Shown one piece after another: positions 4,759-14,008 of a DNA stretch of 14,345 nucleotides. The notes below the pieces were generated by a model. That model did not search any database. It worked only from the letters and a program-made list of their open reading frames with translations, and was not told where the DNA came from. The translations under genes were made by a program, and so were the position numbers. The DNA is from an uncultured Saprospirales bacterium (GTDB taxonomy: Bacteria > Bacteroidota > Bacteroidia > Chitinophagales > JADIYW01), in NCBI GenBank assembly GCA_938008535.1, contig CALLKF010000209.1:1-14345 (forward strand), given 5' to 3'. The number at the start of each line of letters is the position of its first letter. The stretch's first letter is position 1.

Positions 4759-7700
4759 ATGGAGAATATTATTTTAAATGCATTAAAAAGGTTCAGGTTT
4801 TTAGGAATTGTCTTTTTGTTTACATATAGCTATCAGATAAATGCACAGTGTGGAACACCTGTAGTAGGATGTCCCGGTACTGATTTTGGAAATTTTGGTT
4901 ATAACTCAAATAATAATTCAGCAACTATCGAATATGATAACTTTGTTTCTACTTTCCACTCTACGGTAGTAAGAGATGCTGACGGAAATTTTCAGGTTTG
5001 GGGAGAGAATGTTGGTCACCATGCTACCAATGTTAATTCTTTCAGTAACCTGTTAGACCCATTGGTGATAAATACTACAAACTTCCCTGGCTTTACTGGA
5101 ACACCTTTAAAGGCAGCTTTGGGAAGTGTTTGGAATGAGAATGTACAAGGGATATTACTTACCACAACAGGACTTCACGTATGGGGAAGACCAGGTGTTG
5201 TAGTAGCTACTTCACTTACAACCAATTGGAGAATGCAACCTATAACGGTTGGTGGAAACACAAATGGTTTACCAACAGGGGTAACACCTGCAATGGTAAA
5301 AATGATGTTTGTAACAGGACGGACTATTGCTATTACCACTTGTGATGGTGATGCTTATGTACTTTCGCAAAATGCAACTCTTAATCAAGGAGGCAGTAGC
5401 ACGGCTTGGACAAGAGTACAAGATAGTTCAAACAACAACCTTACGGGTGTAGTTGCCTTAAGAGGTTCGGCTGGTGTTATGTTTGCTTTAAAGAGTGATA
5501 ACACTTTATGGACTTGGGGAATCAATACATATTTGGGGGATGGTTCTGCTTTTGTTGCGACAAGAAATCGTGCCAAACAAATGACTGCTCCAATAACTGG
5601 TATTAATATTAAAATGATAGGAGCTACTTTTTCTGGAACAGAACCTGCCGGCTATCCTACTTATTATGTTCTTGCCACAGATGGAAATCTCTATTCTATG
5701 GGACGTAATAACCAAAAACAAATTGGTGATTGGGCAGGAACAAGTACTCACAGAACTTCTTGGGTACAGCCGAGATATACTTCTGCTTCGGGACAAGTAA
5801 TGAACAATATCAAATGGATTAGTCCTGCCGAGCACGATTGGGAATTAGGAGCTATTAACGTAATTACTAATAATGCTGATCTTTATAACTGGGGAAGTAA
5901 TACAAATAATCGATATATGCTGGGGCGAGGTACTACCACAAATGTAGATCCGGGAATTCCTAACGGTCCTTTAACAGATGATATTTTGGCAGTAGAAACA
6001 GGAGGTCATACGACGATGATTACAATGAAATGTACAGAAAACTTTGGTTACGTAGGGCATCGTGTAAGAGGTAGTATGGGTAATGGTTCAGGTGCAGATG
6101 TTAATGAACAGAATTTCACTTTTGCTACCGCTGCGGTACAAATATGTGGTGCAGAAACTATCCCTATAGTTAACAAGATTACCATAAACATGAACTCTGA
6201 CGGAACGGTGTGTGAAGACGGAGCTCTAACTCTTGTACCAGATATCCCTGGAGGAACTTATAGTTTTTATACAGCTGTTCCTGGTTCTCCAGGGTATAGT
6301 TTTTATGACCCTGCTGACCCTAAGCGTAATATAGCTGATGGTGGCATTGCGAATTTTAGTAACGGAACTAATGGAACTCCTGGTGATAGCACTAACACCT
6401 TGACTTTTAACGGCACAGGTACGGTAAAAGTAGTATATTCAGTTACAGGTGATTGTGGACCTGTAGAAGTTGTTACTACTGATTTTGTTGTTATTGATTG
6501 TGTCGCAGACCTTGAAATTACAAAATCTGTAAGTCCTACAAATGCAAATGCAGGTGATACAGTTACTTTTACCATAAATGTAGAAAATTTAGGACCACAA
6601 AGAGCAAAAGAAGTTCAGGTAACAGAACTTTTGCCTGCCGGATATACTTATGTAAACCATGCAGTATCAACAGGTTCTTATAATAACACGACCGGTTTAT
6701 GGGATGGTTTTTATCTGATAGACGGAAATTCTGCAACTTTAACGGTTACAGCTACGGTAAATGCAAACGGACCTTATTTGAATACAGCTACGGTATCATC
6801 AGGAACACCTGACCCGAATTTAACGAATAACGAAGATACAGCAGCAGTTACTATTCCGACAGCCGATTTAGCTATCGAAAAAACAGTAAGTAACGCTACG
6901 CCAAACGTTGGTGATACCATTACCTTTACTTTGGCAGTAACCAATAACGGAACTGCTAATGCGGCAAACGTGTCAATCAGCGATGTTGTGCCAAACGGTT
7001 ATACTATCGGAACAATCAACAACGGTGGCGTAAACACAGCCGGAACGATTGTTTGGTCGATAGGAAATCTTGCGAATGGTGCAACTACAACTGTAACATT
7101 TACGGTAACGGTAAACGCAACAGGAAATTATGCCAATACAGCAACAGTATCATCAGATACACCTGATTCTGATTTGACGAATAATGAGGATTCAGTTACG
7201 ACAACTCCTGTAACACCAAATACAACTCATGCTGTAAACGACATTAATAATACGTATGCAAATACATCTATAAGCGGAAGTGTAGCAACGAATGACTTCG
7301 ATACTGAAGGACATACACAAACCTATACACCGATAGACACTACCGATGCTAACGGAAACCATTTAGTATTAAATTCAGATGGAACTTATACGTTTACACC
7401 GGGAACTGATTTTACAGGAACTTTGGTTTATACTTATACAGTTTGCGATAATGGTACACCACAAGCGTGCGATACAGCAACTTTGACTATCGAAGTATTA
7501 CCATTGCCTGAACCAGGTGAAAACACGGTAACCGCTAACAATGATACAGCAACTACTGAATCAGGTCAAGCTGTGAACATCAATGTAGTTGCGAATGACT
7601 TTGATATGGAAGGCGATGCTTTAACGGTAACCTCTAACACGCAACCTGCCAACGGAACATTGGTAAACAACGGCGACGGAACGTTCACTTATACACCAAA

Positions 7701-10700
7701 TACAGGTTTCACAGGAGTTGACACATTTACTTATACTATTTGTGATAACGTAACACCAACACCGGCTTGTGATACAGCAACGGTATCGATTACGGTTTTA
7801 CCGGATAACGGAGAAAATGATACGTATGCCAATGACGATACGTTCAACGGAAATCAAGGAACAGTTATTACAGGCAATGTATTAACCAATGATGTTGACC
7901 CGGAAGGCAATACACAAACGGTAGCAAGTAATACACAACCTGCCAATGGAGTAGTAGTAATGAATCCTAACACAGGAGAATTTACTTATACGCCAAACGA
8001 CCCTGATTTTACAGGAACAGACCAATTTACTTATACAGTTTGCGATAACGGAACGCCACAAGCGTGTGATACAGCAACAGTTTACATTACCGTAAATCCT
8101 GTTTATATACCACAAGCCGATTTATCGATTGTAAAAATAGTAAGCAACGCAACGCCGAATGTAGGCGATGTTGTAACCTTTACTTTGGCAGTAACCAACA
8201 ACGGAACAGACAATGCGGCAAACGTAGTTATCAGCGATGTTGTACCAAACGGTTACACTATCGGAACAATCAATAACGGCGGAGTAAACACAGCCGGAAC
8301 AATTACTTGGACGATAGCTAACCTTGCCAACGGAGCAAATACTACTGTAACATTTACAACAACAGTAAACGCTACCGGTTCATATAATAATACGGCAACA
8401 GTAACATCAGACACACAAGATCCTGATACTACTAATAATACAGATACTGTAACGGTAACACCTGCAAATACAACAATTGCAGAAGACGACATCAACAATA
8501 CGTATGTAAACACACCTGTAAGTGGAAGTGTAGCAACAAATGATAAAGATGCAGAAGGACATACTACAACTTATACACCAATAGACAATACCGATGCAAA
8601 CGGAAACCATTTGGTATTAAATTCTGATGGAACCTATACGTTCACACCAGGAGATAATTTCACAGGTACATTAGTTTATACTTATACAGTTTGTGATAAC
8701 GGAACACCTCAAGCTTGCGATACAGCAACCTTGACTATTGAAGTATTACCATTGCCAGAACCGGGAGAAAATACGGTAACAGCAAACCATGATACGGCAA
8801 CAACCGAAGAAGGACAACCAGTAGCTATTAATGTAGTTGCAAATGACTTCGATATGGAGAGTAATACATTCACAGTTACAACAAACACTAATCCTACAAA
8901 CGGAACAGTGGTAAACAATGGTGACGGAACATTTACTTATACACCAAATCCAGGATTTGAAGGTATTGATACATTTACATATACAATTTGTGACGACCAA
9001 ACACCAGCAGCTTGTGATACGGCAACAGTAACCGTAACAGTTCTTCCTGATAACGGAGAAAACGATACGTATGCCAATGACGATGCTTTCAACGGAAATC
9101 AAGGAACACCAATCACAGGAAGTGTATTAACAAATGATACTGATCCAGAAGGAAATATACAAACCGTAATAGGAAATACAAACCCTGCAAACGGTACAGT
9201 AGTAATGAACCCTGAAGGAGCATTTACATACACTCCAACCAATCCTAACTTTTCAGGAACAGACCAGTTTACTTACACAGTTTGTGATAACGGAACACCT
9301 CAAGCATGTGATACAGCAACAGTTTATATAACTGTAAATCCTGTAACTCCATTAATTGAGTTAACAAAAGACGGAGCTTATGCTGATACCAATGGCGATG
9401 GAGTAGTAAACGTAGGCGACAGCATTGTTTACAACTTTACGGTAACCAATACAGGAAACGTAACAGTAAGTAATTTAACCATTGACGATGCTGTGATTGG
9501 AGTAACCGGTTTAGTAGTAACACCAAGTATATTAGCACCTGGTGCAGTAGGAAGTGCTACAACCACGTATGCAATAACACAAGCAAACATCGACAACGGT
9601 GGAGTTCATAACATTGCGACAGCAAACGGAACAGATCCAAACAATAATCCGGTATCGGATAATTCAAACGATCCAACACCGCTTGACCCAACAAGTCCAG
9701 ATTATGACCCAACCTGTCCAACTTGTACGTTTACAGATTTACAACAAACACCATTAATCGAATTATTGAAAGACGGAGCGTATGCTGATACCAATGGTGA
9801 TGGAGTAGTAAACGTAGGCGACAGCATTGTTTACAACTTTACGGTAACCAATACAGGAAACGTAACAGTAAGTAATTTAACCATTGACGATGCTGTGATT
9901 GGAGTAACCGGTTTAGTAGTAACACCAAGTATATTAGCACCTGGTGCAGTAGGAAGTGCTACAACCACGTATGCAATAACACAAGAAGATATTGATTTAG
10001 GTCAAGTATTGAATATTGCTTATGCAAATGGAACAGATCCAAATGGGGATATTGTATTTGATGATTCAGAAGATCCAACACCGTTTGATCCTAATGACTC
10101 TACAACAATAGTTATATTAGATCAAACATCTGCTATTGCATTGGTAAAAGAGGGTTATTTCAATGATGAAAATGGTGATGGATATGCTCAACCTGGAGAA
10201 ACAATAACCTATTCTTTTGTGGCAACCAATACAGGAAATACCACATTGAATAATGTAGTTGTTGTAGAAACTAACTTTAGCGGAGCAGGAAGTACACCTG
10301 TACCTACATTTGTAAGTGCTACATTTGGTTCACCAGAAGGAACTTTACTAGTAGGCGAATCAGCTACATATATAGCAGTGTATATTATTGTAGGACAAGA
10401 TTTGGCTAATGGGTCTGTTATAAACGAAGCAATTGTTACGGCAACGGATACAAATGATACATCTGTTTCTGATACATCAGATGACCCGAATGATTTAAAC
10501 AATATTGATGCTGACGACGATGGTGATCCAGATGATCCAACAGTTATCGAATTACCTGACGGATGTAAAATCATTGTAAACAATGGTGTTTCTCCAAATG
10601 GTGATGGAATAAATGATTATCTACATATCTATGGTTTAGGTTGTTATTCATCAAATGAGATTGAAATATTCAACCGTTGGGGTGTAAAAGTATTTGAAAC

Positions 10701-10872
10701 TAAAAATTATGAAAATTCAGATATAAATGGTTTCAAAGGAATTTCTAACGGAAGAACAACCATTAATCAAGGCGACGGATTGCCAACAGGTCACTATTGG
10801 TATGTATTGAAATATTTAGGATTTGATGGTAAAAATCACTCAAAAACAGGATATATATACGTTAGTCAATAA
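4759..10872 (+). CDS. Giant T9SS type B surface adhesin (RCC1-like, DUF11, cadherin-like repeats)
   Basis: This 2037-residue secreted protein has a signal peptide at about 1-30 (ending I-N-A-Q). An RCC1-like beta-propeller spans about 40-435, shown by recurring L-x-x-W-G motifs (V-W-G, T-W-G, S-M-G, N-W-G). An Ig-like linker covers 436-582. A DUF11 domain follows (583-698), then two copies of a block made of one DUF11 plus three cadherin-like domains (702-1118 and 1120-1529). Two nearly identical 134-residue DUF11-type domains come next (from about 1530 and 1664), then a third diverged one (about 1790-1915) and an acidic linker D-A-D-D-D-G-D-P-D-D. Residues 1936-2037 are the gliding-motility-associated C-terminal domain: S-P-N-G-D-G-I-N-D, F-N-R-W-G-V-K-V-F-E, L-P-T-G-H-Y-W-Y and G-Y-I-Y. 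The protein should be exported by Sec, then through the T9SS to the cell surface, and probably acts in adhesion or gliding. The ligand is unknown. Confidence 0.92.
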   Translation: MENIILNALKRFRFLGIVFLFTYSYQINAQCGTPVVGCPGTDFGNFGYNSNNNSATIEYDNFVSTFHSTVVRDADGNFQVWGENVGHHATNVNSFSNLLDPLVINTTNFPGFTGTPLKAALGSVWNENVQGILLTTTGLHVWGRPGVVVATSLTTNWRMQPITVGGNTNGLPTGVTPAMVKMMFVTGRTIAITTCDGDAYVLSQNATLNQGGSSTAWTRVQDSSNNNLTGVVALRGSAGVMFALKSDNTLWTWGINTYLGDGSAFVATRNRAKQMTAPITGINIKMIGATFSGTEPAGYPTYYVLATDGNLYSMGRNNQKQIGDWAGTSTHRTSWVQPRYTSASGQVMNNIKWISPAEHDWELGAINVITNNADLYNWGSNTNNRYMLGRGTTTNVDPGIPNGPLTDDILAVETGGHTTMITMKCTENFGYVGHRVRGSMGNGSGADVNEQNFTFATAAVQICGAETIPIVNKITINMNSDGTVCEDGALTLVPDIPGGTYSFYTAVPGSPGYSFYDPADPKRNIADGGIANFSNGTNGTPGDSTNTLTFNGTGTVKVVYSVTGDCGPVEVVTTDFVVIDCVADLEITKSVSPTNANAGDTVTFTINVENLGPQRAKEVQVTELLPAGYTYVNHAVSTGSYNNTTGLWDGFYLIDGNSATLTVTATVNANGPYLNTATVSSGTPDPNLTNNEDTAAVTIPTADLAIEKTVSNATPNVGDTITFTLAVTNNGTANAANVSISDVVPNGYTIGTINNGGVNTAGTIVWSIGNLANGATTTVTFTVTVNATGNYANTATVSSDTPDSDLTNNEDSVTTTPVTPNTTHAVNDINNTYANTSISGSVATNDFDTEGHTQTYTPIDTTDANGNHLVLNSDGTYTFTPGTDFTGTLVYTYTVCDNGTPQACDTATLTIEVLPLPEPGENTVTANNDTATTESGQAVNINVVANDFDMEGDALTVTSNTQPANGTLVNNGDGTFTYTPNTGFTGVDTFTYTICDNVTPTPACDTATVSITVLPDNGENDTYANDDTFNGNQGTVITGNVLTNDVDPEGNTQTVASNTQPANGVVVMNPNTGEFTYTPNDPDFTGTDQFTYTVCDNGTPQACDTATVYITVNPVYIPQADLSIVKIVSNATPNVGDVVTFTLAVTNNGTDNAANVVISDVVPNGYTIGTINNGGVNTAGTITWTIANLANGANTTVTFTTTVNATGSYNNTATVTSDTQDPDTTNNTDTVTVTPANTTIAEDDINNTYVNTPVSGSVATNDKDAEGHTTTYTPIDNTDANGNHLVLNSDGTYTFTPGDNFTGTLVYTYTVCDNGTPQACDTATLTIEVLPLPEPGENTVTANHDTATTEEGQPVAINVVANDFDMESNTFTVTTNTNPTNGTVVNNGDGTFTYTPNPGFEGIDTFTYTICDDQTPAACDTATVTVTVLPDNGENDTYANDDAFNGNQGTPITGSVLTNDTDPEGNIQTVIGNTNPANGTVVMNPEGAFTYTPTNPNFSGTDQFTYTVCDNGTPQACDTATVYITVNPVTPLIELTKDGAYADTNGDGVVNVGDSIVYNFTVTNTGNVTVSNLTIDDAVIGVTGLVVTPSILAPGAVGSATTTYAITQANIDNGGVHNIATANGTDPNNNPVSDNSNDPTPLDPTSPDYDPTCPTCTFTDLQQTPLIELLKDGAYADTNGDGVVNVGDSIVYNFTVTNTGNVTVSNLTIDDAVIGVTGLVVTPSILAPGAVGSATTTYAITQEDIDLGQVLNIAYANGTDPNGDIVFDDSEDPTPFDPNDSTTIVILDQTSAIALVKEGYFNDENGDGYAQPGETITYSFVATNTGNTTLNNVVVVETNFSGAGSTPVPTFVSATFGSPEGTLLVGESATYIAVYIIVGQDLANGSVINEAIVTATDTNDTSVSDTSDDPNDLNNIDADDDGDPDDPTVIELPDGCKIIVNNGVSPNGDGINDYLHIYGLGCYSSNEIEIFNRWGVKVFETKNYENSDINGFKGISNGRTTINQGDGLPTGHYWYVLKYLGFDGKNHSKTGYIYVSQ
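6862..8115 (+). repeat. First copy of a 1.25-kb coding super-repeat
   Basis: This encodes adhesin residues 702-1119: one DUF11 domain (A-D-L-A-I-E-K start) and three cadherin-like domains ending in T-V/I-C-D-N...A-C-D-T-A-T. The same order starts again 1254 bp downstream. Confidence 0.85.
8116..9345 (+). repeat. Second copy of the 1.25-kb coding super-repeat
   Basis: This encodes residues 1120-1529 in the same domain order, with a two-codon deletion in the linker before the first cadherin-like domain. DNA similarity is high but mosaic, with many synonymous differences, which points to an older duplication. Confidence 0.85.
9367..9583 (+). repeat. Near-identical 217-bp repeat, copy 1
   Basis: Aligned by eye with 9769-9985 (offset 402 bp = 134 codons), only two positions differ. 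It encodes K-D-G-A-Y-A-D-T-N-G-D-G and the following DUF11-type strands. Confidence 0.9.
9769..9985 (+). repeat. Near-identical 217-bp repeat, copy 2
   Basis: This is the second copy of the sequence at 9367-9583. Identity stops abruptly at 9985, after which the two domains diverge (A-N-I-D-N-G-G-V against E-D-I-D-L-G-Q-V). Confidence 0.9.
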
Positions 10873-10880
10873 TTAATTTT

Positions 10881-10917
10881 TCCGGCGATTTTTTTTAAAA
10901 AGAATGAAATCGCCGGG
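10881..10917 (+). promoter_or_regulatory. Intra-operon hairpin between adhesin and sprF-like gene
   Basis: CCGGCGATTT (10882-10891) and AAATCGCCGG (10907-10916) form a perfect 10-bp stem with a 15-nt loop; a T-G pair can extend it. It starts 10 bp after the adhesin stop. What follows (gatttaatac) is not a proper U-tract, so partial termination or mRNA end protection is more likely than full termination. Confidence 0.65.
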
Positions 10918-10933
10918 ATTTAATACATAAAGT

Positions 10934-11845
10934 ATGAAAACAAATCAATTTATTATTTTCCTTCTTTTGTTTGCAAGCTCTTTTGGGTATTCCCAACAAG
11001 ATGCGCAATACACACAATATATGTACAATACAATAAATATCAATCCGGCTTATGCTGGTTCAAGAGATATTTTAAGCATCTTTGGTATGTATCGTACCCA
11101 ATGGGTAGGTTTAGAAGGTGCACCAGATACAGGAGTATTTTCATTACATTCACCTGTTGGAGAACGTGTAGGATTAGGACTTACAGTGGTAGGAGATCGT
11201 ATTGGTGTAGCAAAAGAAAATACTGTTTCAGCAGATTTCTCTTATACCATACCCGTTTCTGATAATTACAAATTAGCATTCGGATTAAAAGCTACGGCGC
11301 ACATGCTTGACGTAGATTATTCAATGCTTACAATAACTCCTGGCGACTATGTTTTTCAAAATAATATCGAAAACAAATTTTACCCAAATTTTGGAGCAGG
11401 AGTTTATTTGTATTCAGATAAATTCTATGCAGGATTTTCTGTTCCTAATATTTTAGAAACAGAACATTTTGACGATAACATAAAGTCAACACCAAGCGAA
11501 CGTATGCACGGTTATTTAATAACAGGATATGTATTTGACCTTACAGATAATATCCAGTTCAAGCCGGCAGCATTAGCAAAAGCGGTAAACGGTGCGCCGT
11601 TACAATTAGATGTAACAGGTAACTTTTGGTTCAACGAAAAGTTGACTTTGGGTGTAGCTTGGAGATGGTCGGCAGCAGTAAGTGCTTTGGCAGGTTTCCA
11701 AATTGACAAAAACTGGTTTATTGGTTATGCCTATGACGCAGAAACTACTAAACTCGCAAATTATAACTCAGGTTCTCACGAAATATTCTTGAGATATGAG
11801 TTATTTAACAAATCTAAACGTATAGTTTCACCAAGATTCTTCTAA
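10934..11845 (+). CDS. PorP/SprF-family type IX secretion outer-membrane protein
   Basis: This 303-residue protein has a signal peptide of about 20 residues (cut near G-Y-S-Q). It carries the family hallmark at 25-43, Q-Y-T-Q-Y-M-Y-N-T-I-N-I-N-P-A-Y-A-G-S, followed by alternating beta-strands of an outer-membrane barrel and a terminal aromatic (R-F-F). Length fits the family (about 300). In Flavobacterium johnsoniae, SprF is needed for secretion and attachment of the adjacent SprB adhesin, and type B sorting domains appear to need a matching SprF-like partner. By position this protein should serve the 2037-residue adhesin just upstream. It lies 61 bp after the adhesin and 16 bp before the OmpA-family gene, in one operon. 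I call it a paralogue and do not give it the name sprF. Confidence 0.92.
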   Translation: MKTNQFIIFLLLFASSFGYSQQDAQYTQYMYNTININPAYAGSRDILSIFGMYRTQWVGLEGAPDTGVFSLHSPVGERVGLGLTVVGDRIGVAKENTVSADFSYTIPVSDNYKLAFGLKATAHMLDVDYSMLTITPGDYVFQNNIENKFYPNFGAGVYLYSDKFYAGFSVPNILETEHFDDNIKSTPSERMHGYLITGYVFDLTDNIQFKPAALAKAVNGAPLQLDVTGNFWFNEKLTLGVAWRWSAAVSALAGFQIDKNWFIGYAYDAETTKLANYNSGSHEIFLRYELFNKSKRIVSPRFF

Positions 11846-11861
11846 CAGAAAAACAAATTAT

Positions 11862-13817
11862 ATGAAAAAAATTATATACATAAGTATTTTGTTATTGGGC
11901 GGACTTACGATTTCCAATGCACAAAAAACACAGGTAAAAAGAGCAGACAAAGAATATAATAACCTAAATTATATCGATGCCATAGAAACCTACGAAAAAG
12001 TAGCCAACAAAGGTTATAAATCAGTAGATATGCTTGAAAAATTAGGTAATTCATATTATTTTAATGCAGAATATGTTGATGCTGCAAAATGGTATGCTGA
12101 ATTATTTGTACTTCAACCAGAAACTACCGATGCTGAATATTATTACCGTTATTCTCAAAGTTTAAAATCTACTGGAGATTATAAAAAAGCTGCAGAATAC
12201 ATGGATAAATTCTATAAAGTAAAAGGCGATGACCACAGAGCAAAATTGTTCACTACAGAGAAAAATTATCTAGCAGTTATCGAAGCAAATTCAGGTAGAT
12301 TTATCATAGAAAATGCAGGCGATCTTAACTCTGAATTATCAGATTATGGAACAACAATTTACAACGGCGAAGTAATTTTTGCTTCAACAAGAAAAGCAGG
12401 AAAAATTGCTCCTCGTACACAAGGTTGGAATGACCAGCCATTTTCCGCATTGTATTCTTCCAAAGCAGATGAAGACGGAAAACAACAATCGGCAAAATTC
12501 TTTTCGGATAAATTAGATTCAAAATTCAACGAAGCAACTCCGGTTTTCACCAAAGACGGAAACACGATTTATTTCACACGAAACAATTATCTTAAAAAGA
12601 GAGGTTTTGATGATGAAAGAATCACTTTGTTGAAAATCTACCGAGCAACCCAAAAAGACGGAAAATGGACAGATATTACCGAACTTCCGTTTAACAGCAA
12701 TGATTATAACGTAGCACATCCGGCATTGAGTTCTGATGAAAAATGGTTGTATTTTGCTTCGGATATGCCGGGAACTTTGGGCGATGCCGATATTTGGAAA
12801 GTAGCAATTAATGCCGATGGAACTTTTGGGACACCAATAAATTTAGGTTCAAAAGTAAATACCGAAGGCAGAGAAAGTTTCCCTTTTGTAACTTCTGAAA
12901 ACGAATTGTATTATGCGTCAACAGGGAAACAAGGTCTTGGCGGAATGGACGTTTTTGTATCAAAAATTACAGGAAACAGCTATGATGAAGCAATCAACGT
13001 AGGAAAACCTATCAATACGCCAATGGACGATTTTGCATTCTATTTTGACCCAACAACCCGAACAGGATTTTTAAGTTCAAATAGAGAAGGCGGACAAGGT
13101 TATGATGATATCTATAAATTTACCGAAATCAAGAAATTGGCTTGTGAACATCTACTTGCAGGAACAGTTACAGATGTTGAAACCGGCAAAATATTGGCAG
13201 ATGCAAAAGTTAGCTTGTTTGATCAAAACAACAAATTGATTGCAACAACGGTTTCAGATAAAAACGGTAAATACAGTTTTGGTAAAGAATATGTAAAATG
13301 TGATACTTCATACAGAGTAAGAGCTGAAAAAGAAAAATACTCTACTGAAGAAAAATACATAAAAACACCAAAATCTACCGGCGAGACTATGGTAGATATT
13401 GCCTTGAAACAAACCAAAGTAGAAATTGAAGAAGGAATGGATTTAGCCAAAACATTGAATATTCCTATCATTTATTTCGATTTAGATAAATCAAATATTC
13501 GTCCTGATGCTGCGATAGAAATTGCAAAAATATTGCAGGTAATGCAAGATTACCCAACGATGAAAATAGATATTCGTTCGCATACAGACTGTCGTCAAAC
13601 GTATGAATACAATATGCGCTTGTCAGATAGAAGAGCAAAATCTACTCGTCATTGGTTAATCAATAAAGGAATTTCTGCTAGCCGATTAACAGCAAAAGGT
13701 TATGGAGAAACTCAATTAGTAAATAATTGTCCTTGTGAACCAACCAATAAATCTGATTGTTCCGAAGCAGAACACCAGCTTAATAGACGTTCAGAATTTA
13801 TTGTGGTTTCTAAGTAA
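11862..13817 (+). CDS. OmpA-family protein with TPR-like and PD40 repeats
   Basis: This 651-residue protein has a signal peptide of about 20 residues ending S-N-A-Q, with no lipobox. Residues 21-130 are helical and TPR-like (A-D-K-E-Y-N-N-L, Y-I-D-A-I-E-T-Y-E-K-V-A). A PD40/WD40-like propeller covers about 224-420 (P-V-F-T-K-D-G-N-T-I-Y-F, L-S-S-D-E-K-W-L-Y-F-A-S-D, D-I-W-K). A carboxypeptidase-regulatory-like Ig fold covers about 427-515 (G-T-V-T-D-V-E-T-G, then D-K-N-G-K-Y-S-F). The OmpA C-terminal domain is at 534-650, with the diaminopimelate-contacting pair D576 (S-H-T-D) and R591 (S-D-R-R-A) at the normal 15-residue spacing. It should bind peptidoglycan and link the outer-membrane SprF/adhesin assembly to the cell wall. 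Similar OmpA proteins commonly follow PorP/SprF genes in Bacteroidota. It is the last gene of the operon. Confidence 0.9.
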   Translation: MKKIIYISILLLGGLTISNAQKTQVKRADKEYNNLNYIDAIETYEKVANKGYKSVDMLEKLGNSYYFNAEYVDAAKWYAELFVLQPETTDAEYYYRYSQSLKSTGDYKKAAEYMDKFYKVKGDDHRAKLFTTEKNYLAVIEANSGRFIIENAGDLNSELSDYGTTIYNGEVIFASTRKAGKIAPRTQGWNDQPFSALYSSKADEDGKQQSAKFFSDKLDSKFNEATPVFTKDGNTIYFTRNNYLKKRGFDDERITLLKIYRATQKDGKWTDITELPFNSNDYNVAHPALSSDEKWLYFASDMPGTLGDADIWKVAINADGTFGTPINLGSKVNTEGRESFPFVTSENELYYASTGKQGLGGMDVFVSKITGNSYDEAINVGKPINTPMDDFAFYFDPTTRTGFLSSNREGGQGYDDIYKFTEIKKLACEHLLAGTVTDVETGKILADAKVSLFDQNNKLIATTVSDKNGKYSFGKEYVKCDTSYRVRAEKEKYSTEEKYIKTPKSTGETMVDIALKQTKVEIEEGMDLAKTLNIPIIYFDLDKSNIRPDAAIEIAKILQVMQDYPTMKIDIRSHTDCRQTYEYNMRLSDRRAKSTRHWLINKGISASRLTAKGYGETQLVNNCPCEPTNKSDCSEAEHQLNRRSEFIVVSK

Positions 13818-13838
13818 TATATTATTTAGATTAATGAG

Positions 13839-13867
13839 AAAAAGCAATTCGAAAGGATTGCTTTTTT
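13839..13867. terminator. Strong, probably bidirectional terminator
   Basis: AAAAAGCAATTC (13839-13850) pairs with GGATTGCTTTTT (13855-13866) around a GAAA tetraloop, with one G-U pair and a T-run at 13862-13867. It ends the T9SS operon 22 bp after the OmpA-family stop. The A-run on its left side gives a T-run on the minus strand, so it can also stop transcription from the convergent AraC-type gene. Confidence 0.85.
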
Positions 13868-14008
13868 GTTTTAGGGGTTATAAGATAATTAAAAAATGAA
13901 CACTGATATTTACAGTCATTTTTTCAACGCAAATTACACAAATTTCTACAACTTTTTTACAAATGATGACTTGGTGTTTTGGTTATCAACTGAAAACAGC
14001 GACTGAAC

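Noticed and set aside
5385..10583. Several minus-strand open frames of 60-124 codons inside the adhesin gene
   Set aside because: They lie opposite strongly conserved repeat domains, have repetitive Cys/Ile/Val-rich or Val/Thr/Ser-rich composition and no promoters. They arise because the Thr/Asn/Gly-rich coding strand gives few stops on the other strand.
12325..13471. Minus-strand open frames inside the OmpA-family gene
   Set aside because: They are antisense to clear PD40, regulatory-like and linker sequence, with no start signals.
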